Part shown: positions 24,107 through 35,660 of the stretch, in pieces
How positions within the stretch are numbered: position 1 is the first letter of the stretch
Layout of the letters: each line of letters opens with the position of its first letter
Assembly (NCBI GenBank): GCA_021464245.1
Contig: JADCRB010000012.1
Span: forward strand, 1,841,999-1,905,998
Direction: 5' to 3'
DNA length: 64,000 bases
Origin: Carallia brachiata
Taxonomy: Eukaryota; Streptophyta; Magnoliopsida; Malpighiales; Rhizophoraceae
Position numbers and translations under genes: made by a program
The notes under the pieces: generated by a model
What the model saw: the letters and a program-made list of their open reading frames with translations, nothing else
What the model was told of the DNA's origin: nothing
Databases searched by the model: none

Positions 24107-24613
24107 TTTTTTTTCCCCTTTCTTTGATAGATCAGTTTCGCTTAATTTAATTTAATTTATAATTGCAAGTGGGTTGATTTCTTTTGTATTTTGAGGTTAC
24201 GTTGGTTCTAATCATAACCTAAAAGTGTATGATACTAAATTATGAGAAAAGGACATTTTTGTGTTTTCCAGTGTTTTTTTTTTTATTTGTCAAGAAGGAG
24301 AAAAAGTCAAGATTGCGATCCGTTGTAAAAGAGGGAAACCAATCTGCGCACTTGATGATACCACACACACTAACACCGCGTCCGCCGTCGGCTGTGTAAT
24401 CTTTGTGCACAGGTTCGTCACAATTGGGCAAAATGACAAGAGTGTATCTTGGTAAGTTAATATTGAGCAAAATTTGTACCTATCTATTTTGTTATAAATT
24501 TGTAATTCAAATGATATCGATAGTATGTATGTTAATAAAAAAAAGTTAAGAATTTAAATCTTTATCTCTTCAATTAATTAATTTAAGTCTACAAAATCTC
24601 TAAAATATATATA

Positions 24614-25003
24614 GACAGTGCTATTTAACACGAACCAAACTCCACGAGAGAATCACGCAAAAAAGCAGTTAAGAAAATATCTAATGTTTTTGGTTTGGGT
24701 TAAATTATTTTTTAATAAAAACTAATTCTTTTAAAAAAAATATCTTAAATAATATTTAGTATTATCTTAAATAATTTTAGTATTACTCTAAATATATTTT
24801 TTATAATAAAAAATAAATCTTAAATAATAATTAATATTATCCTAAATATATGTAATATTAATTTATATCATGAATTTAAAAAAAATAAAAAATAACTTTT
24901 GAGTTTTGGATTAAAAAAAAACAACAAATTGAAAAAGACTGTTGATCGTGCGTTTTCGTAAACTTAATTTTCGTGCGATTTAACACTATATATATATATA
25001 TAT
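24614..25003. mobile_element. MITE-like element, family 2
   Basis: Imperfect inverted ends of about 45 bases (left ACAGTGCTATTTAACACGAA; right end, reversed, ATAGTGTTAAATCGCACGAA) enclose a very AT-rich core. Flanks are TA-rich, which would fit TA-target elements. Absent from repeat R copies 1 and 3. Confidence 0.6.
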
Positions 25004-25789
25004 ATATATATACTCGTTCATTTTACCATTTGAGGCCCATTGATAAACCGCTTTTGGACTGCAGCTTGTTTCGTTTGGGATAGTGGACAAAAAACGGGCG
25101 ACAAGAACGGTCAGATTCGGATTTCTTAAAAAATTTAGGCCCACTAGGATTTTTTGGTAAACAAATTGTTCATCCACTAACTAATTAATGCTTAGGAGTG
25201 GATTACAATTATGAGTCTCTCTCATATTAGCATTACATTTTTTTGTTTTTTTTTCTTCTGCCCGGTGTCTGGGCTGCAATCATGTTATGGGGCCACCACC
25301 ATAATTGACCCAAATTCAGCCCTTTGATGTTGTAAGAAAGTGTATTTTAAGTGAATGTTTATCCCTTTCTCTTTTTTTTACGAGGTAGGCCAAAAGGTTA
25401 AAAAAATTAGACTCACTGATGGAGAATTGAGAATTTTTAACAATAGTGTATCAACTGAATGATTATATAAAAAGTATAGGTTTTTTTTGAATTTCTCCGG
25501 TTACTAACTTGAGATATTAAGTAGATCTGAGATTTCAATAATTTTATTTAACGTAGATATTGAGAGCCTAATTAAGAAACCAACTGCACTTCTAAGACCT
25601 CCAAACTAAATATTTAAATTATAAAAATATTTTATTGATAATACTATAGCACAAGTTTACATGCATTATTATTAAAATCACGATTTAGATCATAAGATCG
25701 TACATACGATCCTGTATCATCTTAACAATTCGAATCATTATAAAAATGGTTTGTAATTAAGATGCAATCTAGAAGAAGTAATTTAATCA

Positions 25790-26280
25790 AGTTGTGGCAT
25801 TAGCTGTCAAAATTTGCTCTTTGTTACAAACCGCGAAGTAATAACACCCATTATAAGTCTCAGAGACCCAGGAAACGATTCTCGGTAAATTCTACAATCC
25901 TGTGCCAGATTCAACAAATCCTGTACACAATCGTATTCATGGTTCAGCTTTTGAGTTTCAGTGGTTCCAAGTTTTTCAATTTGCTGTCTCCTTTTTCAAT
26001 GTTTGATTTTTTTACTTTCCCTGTTTCACAAGGCTGGCATAGTGATAGTTTTTGAAACTAAATAGTTATATTTGTTGGAACACAATCGTCATTTAACGTT
26101 AAGAATGCTAACACTTTCTTCTCTGTTTCTTTTTCTTTTTTTTTTTTTTTAGCCCGTGGCTTGGAAAAACATTCGGAACTAGCAGAAAACTGGATACGAA
26201 TACCAAACGATTGGCTCCACAGGACATGGTTTCAGAAATCTTAAAGAAGGAAAATGCTAGGTACGAAATCTTAGGATCGC
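25790..26280 (+). pseudogene. Exon-like fragments of an unrecognised gene
   Basis: Two stretches read like isolated plus-strand exons. One, about 25799-25880, has a basic frame containing CYKPRSNNTHYK and ends before GTAAAT. The other, about 26153-26272, has a T-rich acceptor, a frame containing WLGKTFGTSRKLDTNTK and ends AATGCTAG|GTACG. Neither has a start codon or neighbours that join in frame. They sit between repeat R copies 2 and 3 and look like captured or leftover gene pieces. Confidence 0.35.
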
Positions 26281-27715
26281 AATCTTGACTTTTCGCTTAA
26301 TTTAATTTATAATTTCAAGTTGGTTGATTCTACTTGCCTTTCTTTTTTTTTTTTTTGAGTTCAAGTTGGTTCTACTCATAACCTGAAAGTGTATAATACT
26401 AAATTATGAGAAAAGGGTATTTTGTGTTTTCCAGTGTTTTTTTTTTTGTCAAAAAAAAAAAAAAAGAAAAAGTCAACATTGCGATCCGTTGTAAAAGAGG
26501 GAAACAAACTGCACTCTTGATGCCACACACCGTGATACCGCGTCGGCCGTCGGCTGTGTAATCTTGTACAGTTGGGCAAAATGACATGCGCGTATCTTAG
26601 TAAATTAATGTTGAGTAAAATTTATATTTATTCATTTTGTCATAATTTTGCAGTTTAAATGATATTAATAATATATTAATAAAAATAATTAAAAATTTGA
26701 ATCTTTATTTTTTAAATTAATTAATTTAATTGTAACAAATTATATATATTATCATATCAGGCCCATTGATTGGGGTAGTGGACAAAAAAGGGGCAACAAG
26801 AAGTGTCGGATTCGGATTTCTTAATATGTTCAGGCCCACTGACATTTTTTGGTAAACCGATTGTTCATCCACGTCTACCGATCGTTGTGATTTAATGATC
26901 AGTATCAAACGTTAACAAATTAAAATTCTTAAATTCAAAAGTTATCAGTGTGTTTAATAAAACTAAACATACCTTCTTCTTATAACGTTGAAATATATTA
27001 TAATTATTCAAACCGTTTAGAAATTATCCTAAAAATAAGATAATACTTCGCCAACCTTATCCTCCCATTTTTTCCCCGACCGAAAAAATAATTGTTCATC
27101 CACTAACTAATTAATGCTTAGGAGTGGATTACAATTATGAGTCTCTCATATTACCATTACTTTTTTGATTCTTTTATTCCTTCGGCCGGATGTCTGGACT
27201 ACAATTATGTTTTGGGACCACCACCGTAAAATTGACCCAAATTCAGCCATGCGATGTTGTGATTGCTCAAACCGTCAAACGAATGTGGTAAGAAAGTGTG
27301 TTTTAAGTGGATGTTTATCTTATTTTATTTTTTTTTTTGCGAGTTAGGTCAAAAGGTTAAAAAAAATTAGACTTACTAGAATAGAAAATTGAGAATTTTA
27401 ATAATGTCTCAATTAAACCAATTATACAAGAAATATAAGTTTTTCTTGAATTTCATTAACTACTAACTTGTGATATCAGATAAATTTAAAATTATAAAAA
27501 TTTTATTTAACATATGTATTATGAGCCCGATTGAGAAACTACTGGCGGTTCCAAAACCTCCGAACTAGATATCTAAATTACAAAAATGTTCTATTGATAA
27601 TATTATAATACAAGCTTCGGTGAACTATTACATGTATAGTTATTAAAATTAAGATTTAAATCGTAAGATCGTACATATTTTTTCATACCATCTGACCGAT
27701 CCGAATCACTATAAA
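26280..27715. repeat. Repeat R, copy 3, with a 231-base insertion
   Basis: Third copy of repeat R. Between 26873 and 27103 it carries extra sequence bounded by a 13-base direct repeat (ATTGTTCATCCAC at 26860-26872 and 27091-27103), while copies 1 and 2 have the site once. Confidence 0.75.
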
Positions 27716-27779
27716 AGGCATTTTAAACTAAGATCAATGTAAAATTGCGCTTCAACTCGTGTCGGTAGCATTAAAGCCT

Positions 27780-27902
27780 TGGCTTCCTGTTCTTCCCATC
27801 TTTTTCGTTCTTCTTTTCTTCATTGTTCTTCCTCTTTAAACGAAGCAAAATTGATAGATCCTTTCAACCAAAATTACAGCTTCCAATCCAAGTTATTCAA
27901 GG
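27780..27902 (+). pseudogene. Orphan exon fragment with transit-peptide-like composition
   Basis: An open frame rich in Ser (ASCSSHLFRSSFLHCSSS) ends at AAG|GTCAGT. It resembles a first exon coding for a plastid targeting peptide, but there is no ATG in frame and no following exon before duplicated segment D copy 2. Confidence 0.3.
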
Positions 27903-28494
27903 TCAGTTTTCCCGCTTTTCTTCTTAAGGGTTCTTCTTTGGTCGTGCTCTTTTTAAAAAATTAAAAAAAAATACAAAAATATTTTTTTTTTTAATTTTAT
28001 TGCGATTTATGCTCATTTTTCGCACTTCTAGCTTTCAATTTGATACGGGCTTGGTTTTTGTTGTTAATTTTTTGTTTTCTTGCATGATTCTATCCAATTT
28101 TGTATTCGATTTAAGTGGTTGAACAAAACTTTTTGGTTGCAATTTGTTGTTCTGTGGAAACTTTTTGCTTTACGATGGAGTGGAAGTCAATCTTTAGTGT
28201 AAGTGTTGGTGTATTGAAATCTTGAGAGATTAGAATAATATTTTGAAGCTGTTTGACTTGTTAACTGAAGCAAATGCGATGATTACAGTGATCTATGATT
28301 TATAATAAGAATTTTAACAACCTGGATTATATGTTCACAATGAAAAGCGATTATTTTGCGAAGGAACAACTGGTTTGAAAGGTGGGTTTAGAAGAGAAGG
28401 TTATAAGTGTTAGGTACAAAGACTGGCTTGGAAAGTGGGAGACAACTTCCATGTAAAAATATATTTTGATGCTTCCACCCTAAGAAATTCTTAT

Positions 28495-28500
28495 TATAAA
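28495..28500 (+). promoter_or_regulatory. TATA box of Gly/Pro-rich gene copy 2
   Basis: TATAAA in the same conserved context as copy 1, 136 bases before the ATG. Confidence 0.55.
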
Positions 28501-28635
28501 TCATAGATCACATTCATAATAGTTCTCTCACTTTATTTTGCTATTCCGTTTGCTAACAAATTCTCTTACCGGTGGGTGGTGGGCAGTCAGGTGGTGGCAG
28601 TGGCAGTTCCGGCATAGTCATTTGAAGTCCTTGCA

Positions 28636-29753
28636 ATGGGACCTGGAGGACCCGGACCACCTGGACCACCTGGGCCGCCCGGATGGGGCCCAGCACCACC
28701 CGGACCACCCGGTATTTGTGGTGGCCTTTGTGACTTTATAGGTTCTTGGTAAGTGACATCTAACTGAGTTTTCTCCATAAATAATTTTAATACTTTTTTT
28801 TTTTTTCAAAACTTTCAAGTTTTTTGGGTTTTCATTTTGTATTGGAATTTCTCAAAGTTGGGTTTTTGTGGGAATGCATACGGTAATGCATACAATCCAT
28901 TACTAGGTGCTCTGTTTGACGTAAGCGCAAATGCAGTGGAGACCGTGTTAATAACTCAAATTTTACTTTAAAAGAAATTCTCTGTCGTAATATATATACA
29001 AAATCTTTTAATAATTAAATCCGACAATGAAAATATATTGTCAAAACTCACAAATTTTAATCATTTTTATAGTAATTCAGTGTGTCCTCTCCTGCTACCG
29101 TTCAGATTTGAGTTCTGGTACTGGTGAATTCATTACCCTAATTATTTGAGATTTAATAGCACAGTTGTTGATTTATAATTTGTTAATATTGTGGTTGATT
29201 TAGAGGAAATTTAGTGCTTTGGTGGTTGGTCTATCCCTTAGGAGTGGTTGAACAAGATTTAAACAAATAGATATTACTTCAGTCTCAGCTTATAAATTGA
29301 TAACCGTCATATTCATGATAATTTTTTTCGATGAAAAAAAAACTCACAAATCTCTCGGCATATGCAAAAGAAATACTTAATGATTAATTATTTTCTACTA
29401 TACTTTTATATTTTTTTTGTCCTTTGAAAAAATATTAAATTCATATAACGAGAATGATGTGAGAAATATAATGAATCGAATTCTTAATTATATTCTTGAC
29501 TAATAAAATTATTGGTCACTTAACTCTTCATCAACAAAACCAATGACTTTATAATTTAATGCTCAGGGTCCATCTTATATTATTCTTGTAAAGTACAAAG
29601 TCTTGTGCACCAAGTAAGGGCTGATCAATAATGCTCTAATTCGCCCTAATTGTGTCTTGCAGCTTCAACTTTTTGTGCTGTTGCTGGTTATTGAGGGACT
29701 GCTTCGGTGGCCCAGGTGGACCACCGGGCCCATTCGGACCTCCTCCTCCGTGA
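28636..29753 (+). CDS. Small Gly/Pro-rich, Cys-rich-core protein, tandem copy 2
   Basis: Two exons, 28636-28748 and 29663-29753, give 67 aa; the intron splits a Cys codon as in copy 1. The N-terminal arm has one extra GPP unit. The sequence before the core reads ICGGLCDFIGSC, followed by CCCWLLRDC (7 Cys in all), and the tail ends FGPPPP. Exon 2 differs from copy 1 mainly at the last residues. This copy looks like the ancestral, intact form. Location and function are unknown; the Cys-rich hydrophobic core may be palmitoylated or membrane-associated. Confidence 0.75.
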
Positions 29754-31688
29754 TCGCTTGCATGGCACTGTACAAGTCGTTCCTAATTCCTGTGCTACCC
29801 GTTGACTTTATTTTTTGGTACCACTTTAATGTAATAAATCAGGTGACTGTTTGATGAAATGTCGTGTTTTCTAGCACATTATGTGATTTCTCTCTTTTCC
29901 ATATGTTAATGAATGTGACCCTTTTGGGTTTTTCAGTAATGCCAACACTGTTTATTTTTCTCTTCTCTTTTGTAGACTAACTAATGTAAAAATTATTCTA
30001 TAATTACTTAATAGTTAAGAGTTAGAATCATAAAAACAATCTCTCTGCTAAAATAAAAGTAAACGTTGAAAAGGTAATTTTGTTTTGGTTGAGAGAAGAG
30101 GATCAGTATCAACTTCAATAGGGTTTTCTGCCAGTATCCCTGGCTTGTCTGTTTTCTGCATATGGAGGGCATATATGCAATCTACAATCAAATGGGGAAA
30201 TGACATTGCAATCAGGACCACGTCAGCCTCCAGGTTCCAGGTTTTCTCCTGAAACTAAAACCAAAAAATGAATGATAAACTATAGCGTAAAAGCAACACA
30301 ACGCAAAATTAGAATTGAAACCCTCTCAATCAGTTTTCTTTGGTATTAAAGATTGCTTCTTTAAAACTCCAATGAGGCACAAAGAGAGAGAGAGAGAGAG
30401 AGGATCCCAAAATACTGAAGTAAAAATGAAATTCCTGCAATGAGTATGATAAATAACAAAAAGGAGAAACAGACTCCAAACCTGATGCCAAATTCAAGAA
30501 AAGATATAAAAGATGCTTTCTAAAAGAAGAACAAAGTCAAGAAATCCTGTCATGGAAAAACAAATTGAAGAAACAGAAAATATTAAATTCAAATTGTGAC
30601 GGTGTTAAATAACCGAGAAATCAAACGTTGAGCTTGAGAGGATTCATAAAAAGATATTAAACAAAAGAAAAAAGCTATCAAATTACAAGTGGAAGAACAG
30701 GAAAGTAAGAAACAGAATTACAAATCTCTTGGACAAAAAGAACCGTTGAGTTTAAGAATCTCTTTTTTCCACTTGCTTTTTGGGTTTCAAACACACACAA
30801 GTGGGGCTGTTCGATAGATTCTTTATAATGGGAAACCCAGTGTTCCGTCGACCAACTCAGCTAGGATCTTACGCTGCCCAAACTTCAGAGACCCCTTTAT
30901 GACGCTACCCAGTTCTTTTTAACCTATTATCAAAATCCTGAAAAAAAAAGAGGACTTAACTATTCATTGAGAACCTAAATTATATAACTCGGACGAATAG
31001 TTGGTGATCCAATATCAATATCTTCAATGTCCTGATAAAATTTATCATTCTAATGCTTGTGGGGCAGCTCTGGTTTTATGGTGCAAAGTTTCAAAGTGCT
31101 AACCATCATGAGAAAAGGTTGAGATTTTCCTTACCATCAGCATGGGCCTACTTGATCTAGATGTTGACTTAAATGCTTGTGTGTTTGATTGATGATAAGT
31201 ATGTTAATTGTCAAATCTCTTTTTGAACATCTCCATTAGTTCCTCCATGCATAATCTGCAAAATAACTCTGTAGAGAAAACCAAGAGGAAATTTAGGGTT
31301 TTTTCACAGTAAAATAAGAAGCAGAACCAAAAAAATAATAATAATAAAAGGAAACTTGCATATACAAACCACTGCCAAAATCTGTTCTCTTTTCATCTCT
31401 TCTACTAAGAAGCTGAAAAAATTCAAAGCTTCTTGATTTACTTGACGCCATAGAATGGACTGCCATTCGCTGAACAGTCAAGATTGTTGAATCTTGATTT
31501 ATCCTTGAAAATATCACTATGAAAAATCAATCAAAATTGAAGAGGAAATGAAGGAAAACTAACTGAAAAAAACAACATTATCAAAAATGCAAATATAAAG
31601 TATGCTAGAAGCCACAGCACAATGTTTAATACAATTCACCCAGTAAATTCGAGCCATCTAGGAACCAATTTCTTTTGAATTGATCCAC

Positions 31689-31740
31689 CTAATGCAACAT
31701 GGTCCTTGCATTTTCGGACATTTTCTCAAATTGATCGATG
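31689..31740 (-). pseudogene. KMSENAR exon, broken copy
   Basis: The frame [14 protein letters not shown] matches the exons ending at 43175 and 47425, but the last codon before the splice is TAG where the others have GAG. Confidence 0.5.
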
Positions 31741-32142
31741 CAACAAATGCCTCTGATACTTAGAAGTGCTCCACCGTCCAGAACCTATATATCTACTTCA
31801 AAGATATCTATAGATATCGAAATACCATATGATCTAAGTTATGTCTCAGCCACAGAAGAAAGAAAGGACTTTTCACGCACCAGTAATTGGCATGCCTCAT
31901 TATCTTCAGGTGGGTCCAACTAGTTTTCAAGTGTCGGCCTCTGTCGGCCATCTCTTTCCTGTTAGGCTTCACCTCCCAATTTTGTAAACCTCATTCTCTG
32001 TTAGGATAAGAATGAGATCTTCACAACTAAAATACCCCATTCCTCCCCCCAAAAAAATGGTAACAGAAGGACTAATGTTAGAACAATATACAACAAGAGA
32101 AAAGGCATCACGTGCACAATATGCTAACAAAATCAAACTTGC

Positions 32143-32194
32143 CTTCCATACCGTCAACAAGGTTTAAATACCAGCCTTTTAATCCAGACCCTAG
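32143..32194 (-). other. GW-N-D-ME exon of the array (52 nt, GC donor)
   Basis: Bounded by TTTCAG and by AAG|GCAAGT, a good GC-type donor. It reads LGSGLKGWYLNLVDGME. Related exons near 46805-46845 (GWCFNVSDTME) and 41325-41365 (GYFNLVDIIE) keep the frame; the one near 46260-46310 has lost it. The pattern of substitutions suggests past selection on protein. Confidence 0.5.
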
Positions 32195-32593
32195 CTGAAA
32201 ACATGCCAAAAAGAAAGTTAGAGAGATGGACAGAGAAAGAGAGGCAGCGTCATACAAACTGGTGAGGAGTGTAAATAATACATGACCTATATACTTATAT
32301 CAAGGACAGGGAAACCAAGAATGAGAAAGTAACAACTTTAGGAATCACTTCCTGAGTGATTTGTTCTGATTTGTTGCATTGCAGCTTCTACAGGTCAAAA
32401 GTACCTGACAAGCTCTGACTTTCGCCCAATGGGGATTGTGAAATCACCCTTCATAAGATTTTTATGACTTTTTACAAGTCACATATACTTCACGAAACAA
32501 ATAACTATGCCTAAATATCTATGCCAACTGCCTTGATGGCAGGAGAAAGGAAATGCCAGATTACTAGAAGTATTGTAAGAAATGGTTCAAAAA

Positions 32594-33314
32594 CAGACAA
32601 CCAACAGGAGCCTAAAAAGTAGCAAGTTCCATGGTAATCATGCACGCCTGCAACACATATAGAATGTGTCCCGTTCAATTAATAATTAGGTCAACCAGAA
32701 AAAAAAAAAAGGAATGGAAATAGAAAAGTTGAATAAGACCTGTTCCTACGCATTTCATCGCCCAATTGCTCAATGAGGTTATGTACATTAATGCTGGTTA
32801 GCCACAGAGCCTGCAAATGGTATTAAATTATTAGACAATCATTACAGTATCGTAAACAAACAAATGAGTGGCTAGCCATCCAGCACACCAGAGCCTAATA
32901 ATTAAAGAATTAATATGAGATACCTATGCTGAGTGCAATTAGTCCGCTATAAAAACAGACAACCAACAGGAGACTAAAAAATAGCAAGTTCCATGGTAAT
33001 CATGCACGCCTGCAACACATATAGAATGTGTCCCGTTCAATTAATAATTAGGTCAACCAGGAAAAAAATAAAAAAAAAAATGGAAATAGAAAAGTTGAAT
33101 AAGACCTGTTCCTACGCATTTCATTGCCCAATTGCTCTATGAGGTTATGTACATTAATGCTGGTTAGCCACAGAGTCTGCAAATGGTATTAAATTATTAG
33201 AAAATCATTACAGTATCATAAACAAACAAATGAGTGGCTAGCCATCCAGCACACCAGAGCCTAATAATTAAAGAATTAATATGAGATACCAATGCTTAGT
33301 GCAATTGGTCCGCT
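32594..33314. repeat. Tandem duplication, period about 361 bases
   Basis: Two nearly identical units (32594-32954 and 32955-33314) sharing ACAGACAACCAACAGGAG through GAATTAATATGAGATACC. Each includes a minus-strand frame reading LWLTSINVHNLIEQLG with EMRRNR after it (about 32740-32815 and 33110-33180). Few differences, so it is recent. Confidence 0.85.
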
Positions 33315-34339
33315 ATAGAAACCAAAGCTTATAGTATGGCCTCCTTTATGTGCAGTAAATCAAGTGAGAATATTCAAATAAGCGGATTTCAGTAAACATA
33401 GTTGTATAACACATGAAATCAAACCAGAGTCTTCCAGCAATACGAAAGAACAAATGCAGAAAAGATTCCATAGACAACGAAAATGACTGGATCCAAAATT
33501 CACCTGTAGCTTTGTGGGGCAAGAACTAACAAGAACATAATGTTGCACATTTGAATTACTGAAACGAAATACAAGATAAAGAAACTATTTGATCTCACTA
33601 TTATGTGGAAACATGTATAGGAACTAACAACAGTTTGAAAACGTTCACATCCTTCCACTTGTCAGCTCAAAAGACTAGAAAACTCAAAGAAAAAAGTTAA
33701 TTTTCCACAATAAACAAGAAGGAGCACATCCTTGAACTAAAACTAATTTCTTTCTACAGTAAAAACTTCATTTTATGTAACAAACAAGAAGCGGAAGCAA
33801 TTGAACCCCTACACGTGTACATGACACCTTTCCGTACATTCATTCCTTTCAAATTCTTGATTCTTTTAATGCAAAAATGTATTCCTGATTAAACTGACTC
33901 AGATTTCATAAAAAGAGAAGCTACCCCTCCTAATCTCTCAACTTTCTCAATTGGTGATTCTTGTTATAAAAGTTTGCTTTGGAGATAAATGCCGCACGCA
34001 GGGAAAACAAAGAGAGTTGCATACAAGATTGAAAGGACTGACATCAGATTGGCAAGAAAAGAAATGGGTTTGACCAAAAAATAAGCAAGAGGAAACAGAC
34101 CCCAAACCAAACCCCAAATTCCAGAAAAAGAGTACAAGGGATTCTATGTGAAACAAGCACAAAGTCCAGAAAAACTATCCTGAAGAAACAAATTTAACAA
34201 ATAGAAATGCTCAAGTTCAAATTTCTTTAACAGGGAGCAATAAGAGGGTGTTGATAGCTAAGAAGTCAAGTGTTGGGTGGCAAAGATTCATGAAAAGAAA
34301 TGGAAAAAAAAAAAAAGAAGCTATTAAAACAGATTTACG

Positions 34340-34547
34340 AACCTTTCAGTCGAAAAAAGCGGTTAGATAATGATCTACGACTCTCTCTTTTGGCTCCCTT
34401 TCCAATTGGAATGCACAAATGGGCTGTCATGTGAAGCCAATTCTCCACCGGCCTGCTTAGCCTGAAAATCACACATGCCCATAGTACCCAATTATGAAGC
34501 AACCTGATTGACCCAATAACAAAATTGCAAAGAAAAAAGGATTTCAC
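34340..34547 (-). other. Basic exon-like frame of the array
   Basis: An open frame with GKGAKRESRRSLSNRFFRLKG before a GTTCGT donor. The counterpart at about 52480-52600 is shifted and contains stops. It belongs to the same unit as the promoter near 35.6 kb. Confidence 0.35.
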
Positions 34548-35152
34548 TTAATAGAATGCCTGAACTAAATGACTCTATTGTTCCTAGCAACGAATAACTG
34601 GGTCAAATTCAATTAACCGCATAGTTCCACTAGGACGCAGGTGAATGATTGATGACCCAATATAAAAGTCTCAATGTCAAAAGATAATTTGGGATCAAAT
34701 CAAGACACAAGAAGAGAGGACAAGAGTTCCCTTGCCAGTTACCACGATGGGGGCACACACACTTGCTGTCAAGTAAATGCGTGCTTTGTACCTGATTGTT
34801 ATAATTTGTAATTCTCAAAGCTCTTTTTCGAACAAGCATCATCAATGCGTCTGTATGTGTATTCTGTGAGACAGAAAGAACAAGAGTAGGCTTGCCACAA
34901 CAAGAACCCACAGGTCAAATTTTATAGAAGGAAACAGAAACGATATAACCCACTAAAAATTACCAAGAAATTAAACCGAATTCCACTGTTCTTTGATACC
35001 TCAACTGCAGAAATCGGACCATTTTCGCTAAACTTGAATGTTGATTGATTATTGCAAATCAAAAGTGGGGAAAATTAACCAAGAACGAAGCGGAAATATG
35101 AAAAAAAAAAAAAAAAAAAAATTGAATAAAAGAAAAGAAAATGCATTACAAG

Positions 35153-35660
35153 AACCTGTATCATGAAAATTTGTATCATCGTCGCTGCCTCTGAACCTAC
35201 GTAAAAATTCTTCTTCCCGTTGCGCTCTGTAGGACTCGTGTATTGGGCGGCGCTTTCACCCTTTTGCTTGCTTCAAGAAGCGAACCAGAACTTCTTGCCG
35301 TTATTTTTATTCCTCGACGGCGAAAATAAGAAGCTTTTCGCTTAAACTCTCAAGATGATTGATTCTTGGAAAGCAAAATTAGGAAAAATTAACCAAAAAA
35401 AAGGAAATATGAGAAGAAAAAAAAAAGGTAAATCGAATAGAAAAGAAGAAGAAGCATCACAAGAACCTGTATCATAGTCGCTGCCTTTGACCCTGCGTAG
35501 AAATTCTTCCTCTCGCTGCGCCTCCGTGGGACTCGTGTATTGGGCACTGCTTTCGCCCTTCTCCTTGGTTGAGGATGCGAACCAGAACTGAGAACAGAAA
35601 AGAAAACAGCAGAAGAAGAGCGAAAGAGAGAGACGTTGGGTTTTTGTTCGAGGAAGGAAT
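35153..35660 (-). pseudogene. Two first-exon modules of the array; promoter lost
   Basis: Two head-to-tail copies of the basic first exon (about 35463-35600 and 35153-35290), with the shared QREEEFLRR frame and an end GATACAG before GTTCTTG. In the position where other copies have TATAAATTCC the sequence is changed (GGAATTCACAC on the plus strand), so the TATA box is gone. Confidence 0.5.

Larger units (their letters stand above)
23625..25745. repeat. Repeat R, copy 2, with two foldback insertions
   Basis: Same landmarks as copy 1 but interrupted by a foldback element near 23750-24106 and a second inverted-repeat element near 24614-25003. The insertion points can be read by comparison with copies 1 and 3. 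Confidence 0.75.
28330..30775. repeat. Duplicated segment D, copy 2
   Basis: Counterpart of 21555-23618. The intron of the enclosed gene is longer here because of about 0.5 kb of extra AT-rich sequence (about 29040-29560). Confidence 0.8.
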
